A DNA stretch of 64,000 nucleotides from Macrotrachela quadricornifera (taxonomy: Eukaryota; Rotifera; Eurotatoria; Philodinida; Philodinidae). Positions 24,601 to 37,483 of this stretch are shown here, piece after piece. The stretch lies in the NCBI GenBank assembly GCA_022393335.1, contig JAJEKB010000591.1:79135-143134 (forward strand), read 5' to 3'. The position numbers were made by a program, and so were the translations under genes. Under the pieces are notes generated by a model. It worked only from the letters and a program-made list of their open reading frames with translations. It was not told the DNA's origin and searched no databases. The number at the start of each line of letters is the position of its first letter. Positions within the stretch are counted from its first letter, which is position 1.

Positions 24601-25282
24601 ATTTGCTTGAAGTTTACGCCATGTAGAAGTACGATTTAATGTTAATATTGGTTGATAAATTTGAGAAGATGATAAATGTGAAATTGAATTTTTATGTGTT
24701 TTTATATACTAAATAAATTATTTTGATACGAATAAAAAATTCTTTTTTCTTTTTAATTATATTTACAGATGATTGTTTTAATTGATTGTTAGAATTTGGT
24801 TTATATGGTACTGGTCGTACTATATCTTTATGCATTATATTAATAATATGTTTTTGATTGTTAGTAAATCTTTGTTGTTGAAATTCATCAAAAATATTTT
24901 CAGTTTTTTTATCACCATCAGCCATTTGTGATAGATGATGATGTTTAATATTCATTGATGAATCTTTTATCATATAAAATTTGACTTCATCATCTGGAGA
25001 TTCTATAGACATTATTTTATTTATCATTCCTTTTTCTTCATAGGTATGAGTATTATTATATCTATGATGTTCTTTTGATATTTTGTAAGGATGAAGTAAA
25101 TTTTTTGGTTTATATTTTGATAATCGTATTGATGATGTTGATTGTAATGCATTTGAATTTTTATATATTTTTCTCTTTTTTTCTTGATAATATAATGATG
25201 ATGATGGTGGTTGAGGATAATCAATAAGATATTCATTAGATAAACAACAATATAAATCAAGATATTGATGACGATAAGACAT
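21675..25282 (-). CDS. Large disordered protein of unknown function
   Basis: Seven exons join in frame to 1086 aa: 24767-25282, 24240-24708, 23309-24178, 22780-23259, 22306-22734, 22056-22259 and 21675-21967. The donor at 23308 (GTGCGA) is weak, and another GT three bases upstream in the transcript would also keep frame. The product is very rich in Ser, Asn, Ile, Asp and Gln, with short ordered-looking patches: TWRKLQANITPSHYNHI, LPGHRLHHALSDTFIYHIYH, and YQWQVPIVPRKI followed by IYEKYRAKINFKYLKI. No signal peptide or membrane segment is seen. The last ~40 residues (KIDLLHMYIRQFLIEFDTR) could be a helix. I recognise no family. Consistent frame through seven exons shows a real gene, probably lineage-restricted. 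It shares a 435-bp divergent promoter region with TMED. Confidence 0.75.
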
Positions 25283-25717
25283 TTTAATAGAATAAGAGTA
25301 TAAGTAAAATAATTCTTATAAATATACTCACTAAGAAAAAAGAAAGCAAGCGCTAAGTATCTATATAGTAACTGGATGACACAAAAGAGATTAAAAAAGA
25401 AGAATAAGCTTACACAAATATGATATTTTTTCAATGTTTTAACTTGAACTATATATATGTATATATAACACAATTCTCTCTCTTGCTATTTTGGACTTTT
25501 TATACCGTTTGTACATTGGTATCACGATTGGTGAATATAGACACAAACGACGTGCACAATTCACAATCCTTAAGTAAATAGATGATCAATTATACTCTTC
25601 TCTTCTTTCTTTTTCATTCTTTTTTTTTTCGACACATGATATATACATACATACTCATTATTCTTGAGAAGTCGATTTTACTTTGACTATATTAAACCTA
25701 CGGCGACAACAAGAATA
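25283..25717. other. Divergent promoter region, unknown gene / TMED
   Basis: Two genes start here in opposite directions 435 bp apart. The region is AT-rich, with a (TA)n-type stretch near 25450-25470. The minus-strand frame at 25024-25473 is a shadow overlapping exon 1 of the unknown gene. Confidence 0.4.
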
Positions 25718-26597
25718 ATGCTATTGATCTACTCATGGTTTTTACTCTTTAGTAATATTTTAATTATTATGATAACAGCAGATTCAGAAAATTTGAAAGG
25801 TAAATATACGATTGAATTATAGCAAAAAAAGAAATATAAAGGATATAATTAATTTTTATTATATTTAGAAATGCGTTTTAAATTTTGGCTTCAACCTGCT
25901 GTTGAAGAATGTTATCATGAAATATTAGATAATGGTACAAGTATATATTTTATGTATGAAATTTTAAATACTCATGCACATGATAGCAGTATTATTGCTT
26001 ATTTTCGTAATGCAATTAATGGAAGTCTTATTGCCATTTCAACAACACCACAACGAGGTCATCTTGAAATAATTGCTAATGAAACAAGTAAGATTTATTT
26101 TTTAAATTATACAAATTATCTAATTATTTTTTTTTTATATATTTTAGCTTTAATTGATATTTGTATGACTCATGCAAAAACAGATAATTATGCGAAATAT
26201 ATATCTGTATTTTTTCATGTATATCATATTGAAAAAATCTTAGCTAGTATGAAAGAAATTGAACATTTTGATAATTCATCTATAAATGCTCATGTAAACT
26301 ACTTTTTTTTTTGTTTAATTTGATACTTAAATTTAAAAAATATGTTTATTTTCTTTTGTAAATTTTTAGAATGCAATTGATTCTATTAGTCATCATATTA
26401 TTATTACACGTGAAAGACAAATTGAATTGGAAATGCTTAATCAAAAAGATCTTTATTTAATTGAACGAAATTTAGCATGGGTTGATCGTTGGGCAATTAT
26501 ACATATTATTTTAATTATTAGTTGTACTCTATTTCAAACATTTTTTATTAGACGTTTATTTCAAACACCGACAACAATTAAACGAATAAAAAAATAA
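25718..26597 (+). CDS. TMED: p24/TMED family cargo receptor
   Basis: p24 proteins cycle between ER and Golgi and help load cargo into COPI and COPII vesicles. Four exons (25718-25799, 25869-26087, 26148-26293, 26370-26597) give 224 aa, the family's usual size. Residues 1-21 form a signal peptide. The GOLD domain (~28-115) starts KFWLQPAVEECYHEIL, with the first conserved Cys, and includes YFRNAINGSLIA. The second Cys follows in DICMTHAK. A helical stretch (~130-180) holds ITRERQIELEMLNQKD. The membrane helix is near 184-205 (WAIIHIILIISCTLFQTFF). The cytosolic tail is RRLFQTPTTIKRIKK, with terminal lysines as expected for COPI binding. It looks closest to the gamma (TMED1/5-like) subfamily, judged only by the tail and the GOLD start. 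It is convergent with MNX. Confidence 0.9.
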
Positions 26598-27364
26598 ATT
26601 TTTAATAAATTTATCATATAAAACATTTTGTAAGAATTTTTTTTGAAAAATTGTATATAGATGACAAAAAAGTCGAATTTTTCATTACTGAAAATTTCAG
26701 CATTTAATGGGCTTCTCGCTTTTATTAGAACCATTTTCAATCTATGATAGATCTCGACGCAGAATGTTATGCACAATATGACTTGTGTGCTTTTATACGT
26801 GTGAACAGAATGATAGAAAACGTATACAGAATATACACGTCCAATGATGCTCTTCTATGATACTGGCAGAAGGAAAGAATGAAAAAAGAGTATACACGTA
26901 TAAGCTCTACAGAAGTTAGAAATCTTTCTTGTTTTGAGATTTTTTAGTCATACAGTGGAGGATCGTTGGAAGTTGTGCATTGAAATGATGGTTTTGCTAC
27001 AAAATTTCCATTACCCTTACCCTCACCCTCGAACACTGTCCTAAAATGCGTATGTTCGTTTTAGTCGATCAAACTTTGTAAAAACTATCTGATTTCGTTA
27101 GAACATATAGCTACCTGAAACAGTGTCGAGTATATGTGAAAAAATCTCAGCTCAATCAAATATGTTGTCTAAAATTTTAGTTTTGAGAAAAGAACTTAAC
27201 AGAACGGAACAGATTTGCTTTGATTATATAAGAAACATTACTGTGTTTTTAATTTTAAAAGAACAATATTAAACAAGCACACCATTCATTTACATTTTAT
27301 TTTGCAACAAGAAAAAAAAGAAGGACATTTATAGAAAAAGAAAAAAAAAAGTAAAAATAAAGTT
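26598..27364. other. Convergent intergenic, TMED / MNX
   Basis: No gene is seen. Both flanking genes end here, so it carries two 3' UTRs. A short C-rich tract with CCCT repeats lies near 27010-27030. Confidence 0.35.
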
Positions 27365-28539
27365 TTAATTTGGACTCATAGTAGCTAATGATGATGTTGA
27401 ATCGACTGTATCTGATGGATCTCCTTTGATAAGTATTGGTGTTGATGATTCCTCTGAAGTATCTAATGGCATCTTTTTATTACGTTTCCATTTCATTCGA
27501 CGATTTTGAAACCTAAATTTTATTTTATTTTTTTATATATATATAATAAACAAAATAAATTTTAATATAGAAAGAATTTTGTCTTTACCATATTTTAATT
27601 TGTGTTTCACTCAACATTAAAGATGTAGCGACTTCAAAACGCTAGAACAAAAAAAACGTTAATTTTCTAAAAAAAAGCTAATTATAAAAAATTCTTTTTT
27701 TACTTTTGGTTTTGATAAATATTTATTTTCTCGAAATTGTTTTTCAAGTTCAAGTAATTGTTGAGATGTAAATGCTGTACGTGGACGACGAGATTTTCCA
27801 TAATAAGATATAGTCGGACCTAATACAAAACAAAATTTCTTTCATTTTTCTTCTTTATTTTTCGGTGTTATTTCCTGCTATAATCATCATCTAAGATGCA
27901 TATGATCATCAAATCAATTTCTCGATCATAGTAATAAGTTGAACAAATATATCTTGGGCGCTCAATTGACTTTTGATCATGTGTGTCAACAATTATAGAC
28001 TTCCTCTTCTCTCTCTCTCTGTCTCTAAGTCTGATCATCAACAACATCAACAAATGAGAAAAGAGGAATGTGTGAAAAATCGCGTCTTGCCATAATCAAT
28101 AAGCAATTAATGAACTCAACATTTAAGAGAGTAAGAGACAATAAGAATAATCAATAATCATTACTTTCTTTCACAAAAAAAACACTTGTATTTCATAAAT
28201 CGATTTCTAAATTCTCTCAATATATTTAAATATAAATATTATTAAATATTAATTACCTTGATAAGATGTTGTAGTAAGTTTATGTAATGAATAGAAATCA
28301 TTTGAAGATGATGGAGTTGTTCCAAGTGGAAATGATCTTATTAAATTTGTTTTATTATGATGTTGTTCATTTAAATGAGCAGCAACTGCAGCATTTTTAC
28401 AGAATACATTATATAAATGTTGTACACTATTATTTAAAATAAATTGATGTTGATCATCAATTGAATTTGTTTCTTCTTCATGTTTATTATTTTGATCACC
28501 GAGAATTGAAGCTATTGAAAATGTTGTCATGATTTTCAC
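27365..28539 (-). CDS. MNX: MNX/HB9-class homeobox transcription factor
   Basis: MNX proteins specify motor neurons and, in vertebrates, pancreas. Four exons (28257-28539, 27704-27819, 27589-27641, 27365-27512) give 199 aa, short for the class. The homeodomain is residues 104-163: [19 protein letters not shown], then [17 protein letters not shown], then [18 protein letters not shown], with Trp151, Phe152 and Asn154 in the recognition helix. This is almost the MNX consensus. The N-terminus has TFSIASIL (residues 6-13), an eh1-like repressor motif in the place where MNX proteins carry one. Introns split the homeodomain twice, after KPK and inside the Trp codon. ATG 28530 is an alternative start. 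Intron 1 (437 nt) contains a CT-dinucleotide tract (about 28004-28026). A GA-rich upstream region may be regulatory. Confidence 0.93.
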
Positions 28540-31500
28540 TTATTCACTCCAAAGCATAAATGATTCTACTATAACTTGTTGAGAAACATAGAGAGAAAGA
28601 GAGAGAGAGAGAAGAAAAAAAGACTCATGATCGATCAATCAAAATTATCATCATCATCGTCTAATTTTTTTGCAGTTGTTCTCTGCGTTCTTTAGTCAAC
28701 AATTGACGTAAGCAAGAAAAAGACAGAGTAAGCAATATGAGAGGGAGATAACACCTCGTTCTCTCTTTCTCTCTATTGCTCCAATAAAATCCAATTGAAC
28801 ACGATTATCTGTCGTTGAATGAAACGAGAACTGTGTTTGTGTATATATTTGCTCTCCCATCATCGCTTATTAATTGACGGATATTAAAATATGTCAAATG
28901 CAAGCTGTCCACCACAACTAACACTAACACGACAATTCATGATCAAAAGACAGTTAAAAAAAAGAGAGAGAGAGAGAAAAAAAAAGAACTCTCAACTTAG
29001 TGATAAAGAATAATGATGAATTTAATTGAAGGACAAAAGCAGTTTTGTTTTTCTTGTTTTTAGTTGTCAGATATATTAATTTCTATATAGGTGATGATTA
29101 TACTTTGTTCAAGTGTGTATTTGCGTATCGAAAGAGGATAGTGTAAAGTTGGACACGGCTGATAAATGTTGTATTCATATATAGTTATCAAGTGTTAAAG
29201 CATGACAAGTTCATGATGAAGAGCAATGTTATCTTTATTATTGAAATTAATCAGAAAACTACTGTTTTATTTTTTGAAAATAAAAAACATTTTAAAATGA
29301 ATAACTGTTTCAAAAACTTAATTATTATAGATTAAATTAGACATAAAATAAAATAAAGGAAAAAAGAAATGTCATGCACATATAATCTTGAATTGAATAT
29401 GGGTAGATCATTCATTTCTGTGAATATTTACTCATGTCCATTTTTTTTCTCTTATGACACTATCAAACACATCAGGTATATTTGTCTAGAATATTTGCTT
29501 TGAATGTATAGTTTATTTTTATCAATATCATTGATATTCATAAGATAATAATTAGTTATCAGTTTAATCAATATATATGTATAAATAAATAATGAATTGT
29601 TTTAGACAATTTAGTGTTTTTTCAATCGTTTATCTTTTGACAATATATAAAAAGTTAATTCGTATTATTTTTTTTCTTTATTAAATTTTATCTACAAATA
29701 GGAGAATTATAGATTAGAAATGTTCTGAAAGATATGGATGTATGTTACAATTTAGGTGGAATATTAACTTATATGAAACTCTGAAATTTTATATATAATC
29801 TAATTTAAATGAATTTTTTATATAAATAAAGTTTTAAATCAGAATTTTGAAAGGTTCATTTTTTTGAACCAATGATAACTGGCTTGGATATTCTTTCGAA
29901 AGTTTTTAATCTATAAGATCTATATTTGTAAATATATGATATAAAATGAAAAGACTATCACTTGAAAATCTGTGTTTACTAGATCGATCTTGATACATCG
30001 TGATTGTTATATTTTTTTTATCACTTATCTTTTTATATGTTATTTCTCAGACAGATTTAAGAAAAAATTCATCTGTATGATATATATTAAAAATATGAAT
30101 AGGATAAACGTTATTAGATTTTTTCACTTTGTTTAGTATATTTCTTTATTTGAGATAAATGATTACACTTGAATTAGCTCTCGATGTATAATGATTATAA
30201 CTATATGTTTTTCTTGTAATTATTCTATTTCATAAGGATCTAATGTTTTCAAAGCTAGATTATCCATTGATACATCAATCAATTCTAGTATTGATCGTGA
30301 ATAAGCAGCAAATTACTGGATAGAAAATGATTATTGTTTTTTTAATCTAGTTTGAATCTTAACATTATTTATGAGAAACATATATCATTTAATATTTGAT
30401 ATGATAAAATTTTATAGAAATACGATACATAATTAATTATTTAGATAATATTGATGTCGAAAATGAAATAAATTTTGTTGAATATCATTCATTGCATTTT
30501 TGTATAGTATTTTTGTCACTATATCAAAAAACTAATTATACATTATGGAAAAAATATTAACTAATTTTTTTCTAAAATAAATATATATATTTTTTTTTCA
30601 TATGAAAAAATTATAATTAGTAATGATCTATTTGATGAAAGAACAAATAAAAGTTTCTTTGATGGTTTAGAAAAAATAGGTTAGATTCTATTTTAATTAT
30701 AACAATGATATCGTGTTTTATAACTATGTAACATTTTAATTTAGTAATGATCTTTTCAATATTGTTGTCTTTATCAGTCTACAAGAATTTCAAAGTCGTG
30801 AATGTGATTTTTATTTGATTATCAAAAATATTTCTATCGACTAATCATCAGGCTTCTATATGAATCACCACTACGTTTCCATCCAATTCCTCAATCAATT
30901 TATCTACTATTGGGTTGAAATAATGCAAGTCGTTCAGTTCTATTATCTATTTGACACTATTATTTAAAATAAAAAAATCATTTTCTCTCTGAAAATTTCT
31001 CAATATAGTGGAATATAAAAGCGGCCCAGGAAGACAGGCATATACAATCCTATAAATATGAAAAAAAAAGACATTGCAAATGAAGTCTTTTACTGAGTAT
31101 TTGAAAAGTTGTATGTTTGATAAATGTTTCTTTGATATTAGGGGTTAAATTGCCACTTTGTTGTCTTTTTTATGAACATTGAGATTGGAAATGTTATCAG
31201 AGCTTTACAGATCAGAAAAAAACTGGTTGATTTATTGGTTTTGAAATATTGTTCAATGGCTTTTTATCCGTTCATATACGAAATATGTCGATTACTCGTC
31301 ATATCATACAGATCTTTTAGAAGACAAAAGTTCGGAATGTTTGGCACCGTCTTTTATTAGATTTTATAACGAATCTAAATCATAATAATAAAATATTTTT
31401 CATTTTTCAGATTATACTCTATTACTCTTTAAACTCAGTCATTAATTCATTCTAAGAACAGACATATCTCATTATTTCACTCTATGAATTTATTCAAGCA

Positions 31501-32395
31501 ATAAATTTTTCATTTTTTCCATAAAAATTAATTATACATAAGCATTCCGATTAATTGCTTGTATAGATTTAATATAATAAAAAGTGTATGGAACGATTTC
31601 TTCAAACAATATTTTTACAAATCATATAACTTTCAAAAAGGTATTATGTCTAATATTATCTAATTACGTATATACTTTTGTAAGAAAAAGACTATATTTT
31701 CTAAGATCAATTATTTATTAATCTATGAAAAATTAAATTTCTCGTTTTTTTTTTGCTTTTATTCTCATTTGATATTAGTAAGAATAAATAATTCTTTATT
31801 TCTTTCAACATTATAATAAAATTTTATCCTTCATTACATTATATTCTTTTACAAAAAAATAAAATACTTTTCTATTTCAATTATGTCATATTCATTATTC
31901 TTTAACATACCCATATTTGAAGATTATCATGCATAAATATAAAGAAAAATATTATTTAAGAGAATTTTCTTCTTCAGGTGTTAATATTATTATAGTTTGT
32001 TTCACTAAAAATGTAAGTAATTTCTACAACAAAATAAGATTTTTCATATTAAGACATTTATATATTGAATACGAACTATAAACATTGAGAAGTGTTATCT
32101 TTTTCAATAAGCAGAAACTTACAGAAAATTTTGTGTATTCTTCTACATCATTAAAACTTCAGTTATAAATAAGTTATCTATCATAGAAATGTGAATATCA
32201 AACTTTTATTAAAGATTATATCATTAATCTTATTTATAAATATTTTCTTTTTTTTAAGTTCGATAATATTGTAAAATCTCAACATATGTACATTACTATC
32301 ATCTGAAAATATACAATTTGTTTTATTTTAATCTTCATAAAAACAAAATTGCTATAACGAATTACTTTATCAACATTCAATTGTATTTGATAAAA
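28540..32395. other. Long intergenic region upstream of MNX
   Basis: About 3.9 kb between the divergent MNX and receptor 3. The first 450 bp hold two GA-dinucleotide tracts (about 28590-28615 and 28962-28978) and could be MNX control DNA. The rest is AT-rich with no exon I can support. Confidence 0.4.
28588..28617. repeat. GA-dinucleotide tract upstream of MNX
   Basis: A (GA)n run about 50-80 bp upstream of the MNX start, with a second one near 28962. Such tracts can bind GAGA-type factors; here this is only a possibility. Confidence 0.6.
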
Positions 32396-33462
32396 ATGTC
32401 ATTATTATTAGCAACTCAAATTTATCAAATAGTATATCAGTATACATTTTATTCTAATATATTTCTTTTTACCTCTGGATTAATTAGCAATCTTTTTCTT
32501 ATTTTAATATTTGTTACAATACAAGCCTTCCGAAATAATCAATGCGCTTTTCTTTTTATCGTAGAATCTATTGTAAATATTGGCTTGTTTCTTTCGATTT
32601 TTCCAGAATATTTTGTCAGCTATATAATTGGACAGAATACAACATCCATTTCACTTATTTGGTGTAAATTACAGAGTTCAATATCACAAATATTTGGTCT
32701 TAGTTCACTTTTTACAATATGTTTTCTTACTTTTGATCAATTTATGTCAACAAATCCACGACACAATTGGCAACAAATTAGTTCATTAAAATTAGCTCAT
32801 CGTCTTGCTTTTTTCAATATTTGCTTTGTTACTTTGCATAGTATTTCTTTTCTCATTGTGACTGATATTCATCCATTGACTGGATGTACTATATATAATA
32901 CAGCTCTTGATGCTTACTTTATGTTTTTCTATTATCCAATCTTAAGTTTTGCACTTCCTCTAGTTCTCACTATTACATTTAGTTTATTGGCTTATCGTAA
33001 TGTTCGGCGAATTGTACGACTACGATTACCTGTAGTTCGTCGTCGATTGGATCGACAACTTACAGCTATGGTTCTTGCACGCGTATGCTGTATTGTTTTA
33101 CTTGGTTTACCATACATTATTTATTCTATATATCGAATGAATCTTTCTGAAACAGAAAACAATAAATTGGAAATAGCAATTGCTAGTTTAGCAAGTGCAA
33201 TCGTATACTCGTTGTTATATATGAACTTTGCAGTAAGATAAAACATTCTTTCTATTTATACTGTTTTTTTTTTACATAGATCAATTTTTATCTATTTTTA
33301 ATCATATCACCACGTTTTCGTCGACAAGTAAAACATTTTTTGGTAAAGAAATGTTGGAATCTATTAAGTGGCTTGTGTCGTAGAGAATCCAGCAATACAA
33401 GTAGAAATCAAGTTGCTCCAGAAATAAATCATGCAGTTACTTCTTGTGTTGAATCTGTATAG
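32396..33462 (+). CDS. Rhodopsin-like GPCR (bdelloid expanded family)
   Basis: Exons 32396-33232 (837 nt) and 33280-33462 give 339 aa. The start at 32396 (MSLLLATQ) is preferred over the upstream in-frame ATG at 32318, because the paralogues begin at the same distance from TM1. Seven hydrophobic segments are seen. TM3 starts with the Cys of IWCKLQSS. The TM3 end is DQFMSTNPR instead of DRY. The outer-loop Cys is in LTGCTIYN. The third inner loop is Arg-rich (RLPVVRRRLDRQ). A 47-nt intron splits TM7 after MNFA, and exon 2 begins INFYLFLIISPRFRRQVK. The cytosolic tail is about 40 residues, Ser/Asn-rich. First of three tandem copies with identical exon 1 length. Confidence 0.9.
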
Positions 33463-34672
33463 TCTGCGTGTATCGTACAATAATGATGCAAAACTCTTCG
33501 TTTTAATATTCATACTATATCTATATATTATATTAAACATTGTACAAGTTTCATTGAAATTTAATTAAATCTGTAAAATATTCATCAATAAATCCTATAT
33601 CTATATATTATAAATATGGAAGAAGTTAAGAATAGCGAAAAGAATTCAAAATATTTAGTATGTGTAGTAAAAAATATATTCGAAATGATACACTGTTATT
33701 TGAAAATGCCATATGAACTAATTAGACAAGATTCAATTGTTTTTTTCTCAGATATTTTATAGTTCATAGTAATTAGTCATGTGGAGACGAGATGCTTGAA
33801 AAAACTTCAAATTAGAGTGTAAAAGCTATGTGTATAAAGAAATATGTCAAACATGTATCTGACGATTCCAAATCATGCTTTTCATAAAATTGTGCATTCA
33901 AGCAATATTTTAGATGGATGTACCCATACAGAGTCATAGTGATAGATGCGAATCTTGATCTATTGTATGAATATTGAATAAAATGAATGATGAAAATCTA
34001 TAACTACTTGACAAAATAGTTAATTGCAAATTCGATTATTATTATTTATAATAAGAACTAAACTGAATGTGATCATAGTAATTATATAATGATATTAGCT
34101 ACAATAATTATTTCAAAATTGAAGATGACTGGATGAGTGAATTTCATCGTTGATAGAAGATGTTTTAGTGTACTTAAGACACTTCCTAAAAATGATGTTG
34201 ATTTATTGTATCATCAAGTGGAAAAAAAGATTCAGATTTATTCGAACTAATTCTCTGAATTTTTAAGTGACATCGACAAAATATTCATTATTAATAAAGA
34301 ATTATACTTGATAAATTTTTAAAAGTTTTGCTTTTTGAAAAAAGAAAAGAGAGCCTTTATTTAATAAAAAATACACGTTTTTTTTTATTTTTCTAAAATG
34401 TAATGTCACATAATAGCAAAAGTACGCTTCGTTAAATATGTAAATTGATGTTTTAAAATTTCCAGACATTATAATAATATAAAACTACAACAGTTGGTTG
34501 ATCGAATCAATTCATTTTATGCAACTACTACAATTATTCTAATTGAGGTTGATCGTGCATAAAGACTGATCCTTGGATTCGTCACAAGTTGATATTTATC
34601 ATTAGAGAAAAGCGTTGAATTATCGTTGTTTGTATTTTGAAAGATAGATCCTTGTTCTTTCTAGGATCAAGC
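33463..34672. other. Intergenic, receptor 3 to receptor 4
   Basis: No gene is seen. The last ~200 bp (34470-34560) resembles the DNA at 37300-37380 upstream of the next receptor, a trace of tandem duplication. A CTTTCTAG acceptor-like site ends at 34664, 8 nt before the ATG. Confidence 0.4.
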
Positions 34673-35749
34673 ATGCCATCATTAGAAATAGCTGAACTGA
34701 TTAATGATAAAGCCAATAGCTATATATTTTATTCCAGTATTTTTCTTTTATTTATTGGACTTATTAGTAATATTTTAATTATTCTTATTTTTAACACTCT
34801 TCGAATATTTCGAAGTAATCAATGTGCTTATTATTTAAAAGTTGAGTCTATAGCCGATATTGGTCTACTTCTTGCAATATTGCCATCCAATATTGTTGGT
34901 CATGGTGTGGGTCAGAATCCAGCACAACTCTCTACGATTTGGTGTAAAATAGAACTCATGTGTTCTTATGGTTGTGGTTTATATTCTCTTTCTACAATAT
35001 GTTTTCTTGCATTTGATCAATATTTATCAACAAATCATCGACGAAATTGGCGACAAATAAGTACACTTAAATTAGCTCGTCGTCTTACATATTTCGATGT
35101 AAGCCTTGTATTATTTCATGCAATAATCTTTCTTATCTTTGCCGAGATTGGAGCAGCAGGATGTAGCATTTATCATCCTATACCAAAGATATATTTTACA
35201 TACTTCTATTTTCCATTTTTAAGTGGAACTCTTCCAATTTTGATTAGCATGTTATTCAGTTTATTAGCTTATCAAAATGTTCGTCGAATTATTAGACGGC
35301 AAATACCATTAGAACGCCGACAGTTGGATCATGAAATGACAGCATTAGCTCTGGCAAGAGTGCTTTGTATGCTTATTTTGGGTGTACCATTCATAATTTT
35401 TAGCTTATGTCAAATCAATTTGAGATATAAATATGATGATCATCTTGGAACTGCCATTTTTGGACTTTTGTCAGCAATCATATATTCATTATTATACTGT
35501 AACTATTCTGTAAGTGTATTCATTTAATCGATTATTAAAGTTGTTGATATGGTTTCAACTTTCTAGATAAATTTTTATGTATTTTTAATAATATCACCAC
35601 GTTTTCGTCATCAAGTAAAACGTTTCTTTATAAAAAGAATTTGGCGTTCTTTAACAAGATTACGTAATTCAAGATCAACAATTCCAAGTAGCAATCGAAT
35701 TGTTCCAGAGATCTGTCAAGGTACTACATCTGTCGTAGAATCAATATAG
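34673..35749 (+). CDS. Rhodopsin-like GPCR (bdelloid expanded family)
   Basis: Exons 34673-35509 (837 nt) and 35567-35749 (183 nt) give 339 aa, the same lengths as the receptor at 32396. TM1 has GLISNILIILIF. The segment FRSNQCAYYLKVESI links TM1 and TM2. TM3 starts IWCKIELM and ends DQYLSTNHRR in place of DRY. The outer-loop Cys is in AAGCSIYHP. The third inner loop is RRQIPLERRQLDHE. The intron (57 nt) is in TM7 after CNYS. Exon 2 starts INFYVFLIISPRFRHQVK. The start at 34673 follows a CTTTCTAG site by 8 nt; an upstream in-frame ATG at 34637 would lie on the other side of that site and is less likely. Confidence 0.9.
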
Positions 35750-37483
35750 GGATTTTTATTGAACAAATCATCATATTATTTCATGTGAATAACCTATTTT
35801 GTATCTCTATCTGTGGCTTATTTTTATCGTATTCAAGAACATTTAATCAAGCTAATGTATTTCATATATACCTCTAAATCTGGAAAACGACCGAAACATC
35901 GTCATAATCAAAAGAATGGATACTGAACGAAGATGAAACTCAATTGTATGGGCTAATCGTTTTATTTAATGATGTTGAACATTTCAATAATCTCTGTCAT
36001 CATTTCAATATTCAACTAAATATAATCATTTGACATTATAAGGCATTCTAAGATTAACAATGAGAATAATAGATAGGAAATTTTGATCACATCAGAGATA
36101 CTGTAGATACACGATCGAATGAAAAATTACTTCGAATCGATGACGATTTATGTGTCAATTAATTAATGATTATGATGCCAAAAATTTATCAGAACCAAAT
36201 CAAATATCTTGCGTCAAAAAGTATCAAGGAATAATTGAGTGCATCGAATAACATACGTTAGTTTTGCAATAATCAAACATCCATACGTTTGATTGATAAA
36301 AATCGTTAACATTAATTTCTTTAATTGAAATTTCTCGAATATCATTTCTATATTTGTGTACACAATAAATAATAATCTCTATATATGATAATTATCTCAT
36401 TTCTAGACGCAATATTCTTCAAGTAGTAACTATATAATATTTGATACATGAAATAGTCATCAAAATTAGTTGTATAGTTCACCATCACGTCTTGAACAGA
36501 ATAAGATAATGAGTAAAAAGGAAAGAAAAATTTATAAATTGTAATGTAATATTTCATCACTGACGATATTATCATTTTCAGCAGAGTAATTAATCACTGA
36601 GTCCATTTTATAATATACTCAAGAAATCTTGGAAAATTATTACAAATAGACTCATATGTATTAAGTAAATAAATACTTCGGAAAAAAATGAAATGTAATA
36701 TTATAATGAAATAGCTATACTCATGTCTGAAAAAATCTTTTGTGGTAGAAAATTATCAGAGTGTATTATTTTATTAAAATTTAATTTTTTGTATTTTTGT
36801 AACAATATTTTATGTGTTAGTGTTTTTCCTAACAATAATTTCTAATTGAGTCTGATTGAAAATAAAGACATATTCGATTTTTAGATGAAAATTTATGATC
36901 AATTTTTGACTAGATTTCATTTAATATATATCAAAACTGTATTTATTTTTAGTTAAGATTTAATAAATAAATTATTTTTGTTGTTAAAATATATTGTAAA
37001 ACAATCTATAAAATACATGATTGTAGTAGATTTATCATATTCTATACAGTTATTCTTATTTTTCTAAATATCATTGTTTAAAGATAAATTGATTTGAACA
37101 ATTTAAGTTTAAATATATAGATTTCTTCTTTGACAACTAATGATGATCACTTGTATTCTCTGATGATTTGTCGAAACATGTATTTAATTATTTTTCGAAT
37201 GTCAAACAAAACTTTCTTCATTCATCTTAGAAATTCAATCGCATATGACAAAACAAACCTTTGATAAATAGACATTTTAAAGTCTGAAAATATTCATATG
37301 ATATAAAATTATAATGGTTGATTTATCGAATTAAGCCATTAAGTGCAATTACTTTAATTATTTCGCTTGACAACAACAAAATACAAAGAATAAACTCTAA
37401 TATATCTCTTATTCTTTCCTACTATCAAACAAATACAGAAGAATCATTTTAGCAAAAATTTTATTTCTACTAACGATAGAGTC
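35750..37483. other. Intergenic, receptor 4 to receptor 5
   Basis: AT-rich, no gene seen. The block at 37300-37380 resembles the region before receptor 4. The minus frame at 36348-36575 is unsupported. Confidence 0.35.

Noticed and set aside
25024..25473. 149-aa minus frame rich in Tyr and Ile
   Set aside because: Out-of-frame shadow of exon 1 of the large unknown gene running into its promoter.
26990..27035. CCCTTACCCTCACCCTCG tract, considered as telomere-like
   Set aside because: Too short and irregular to call telomeric.
31172..31360. 62-aa plus frame upstream of a receptor
   Set aside because: No receptor similarity and no splice link to the gene at 32396.
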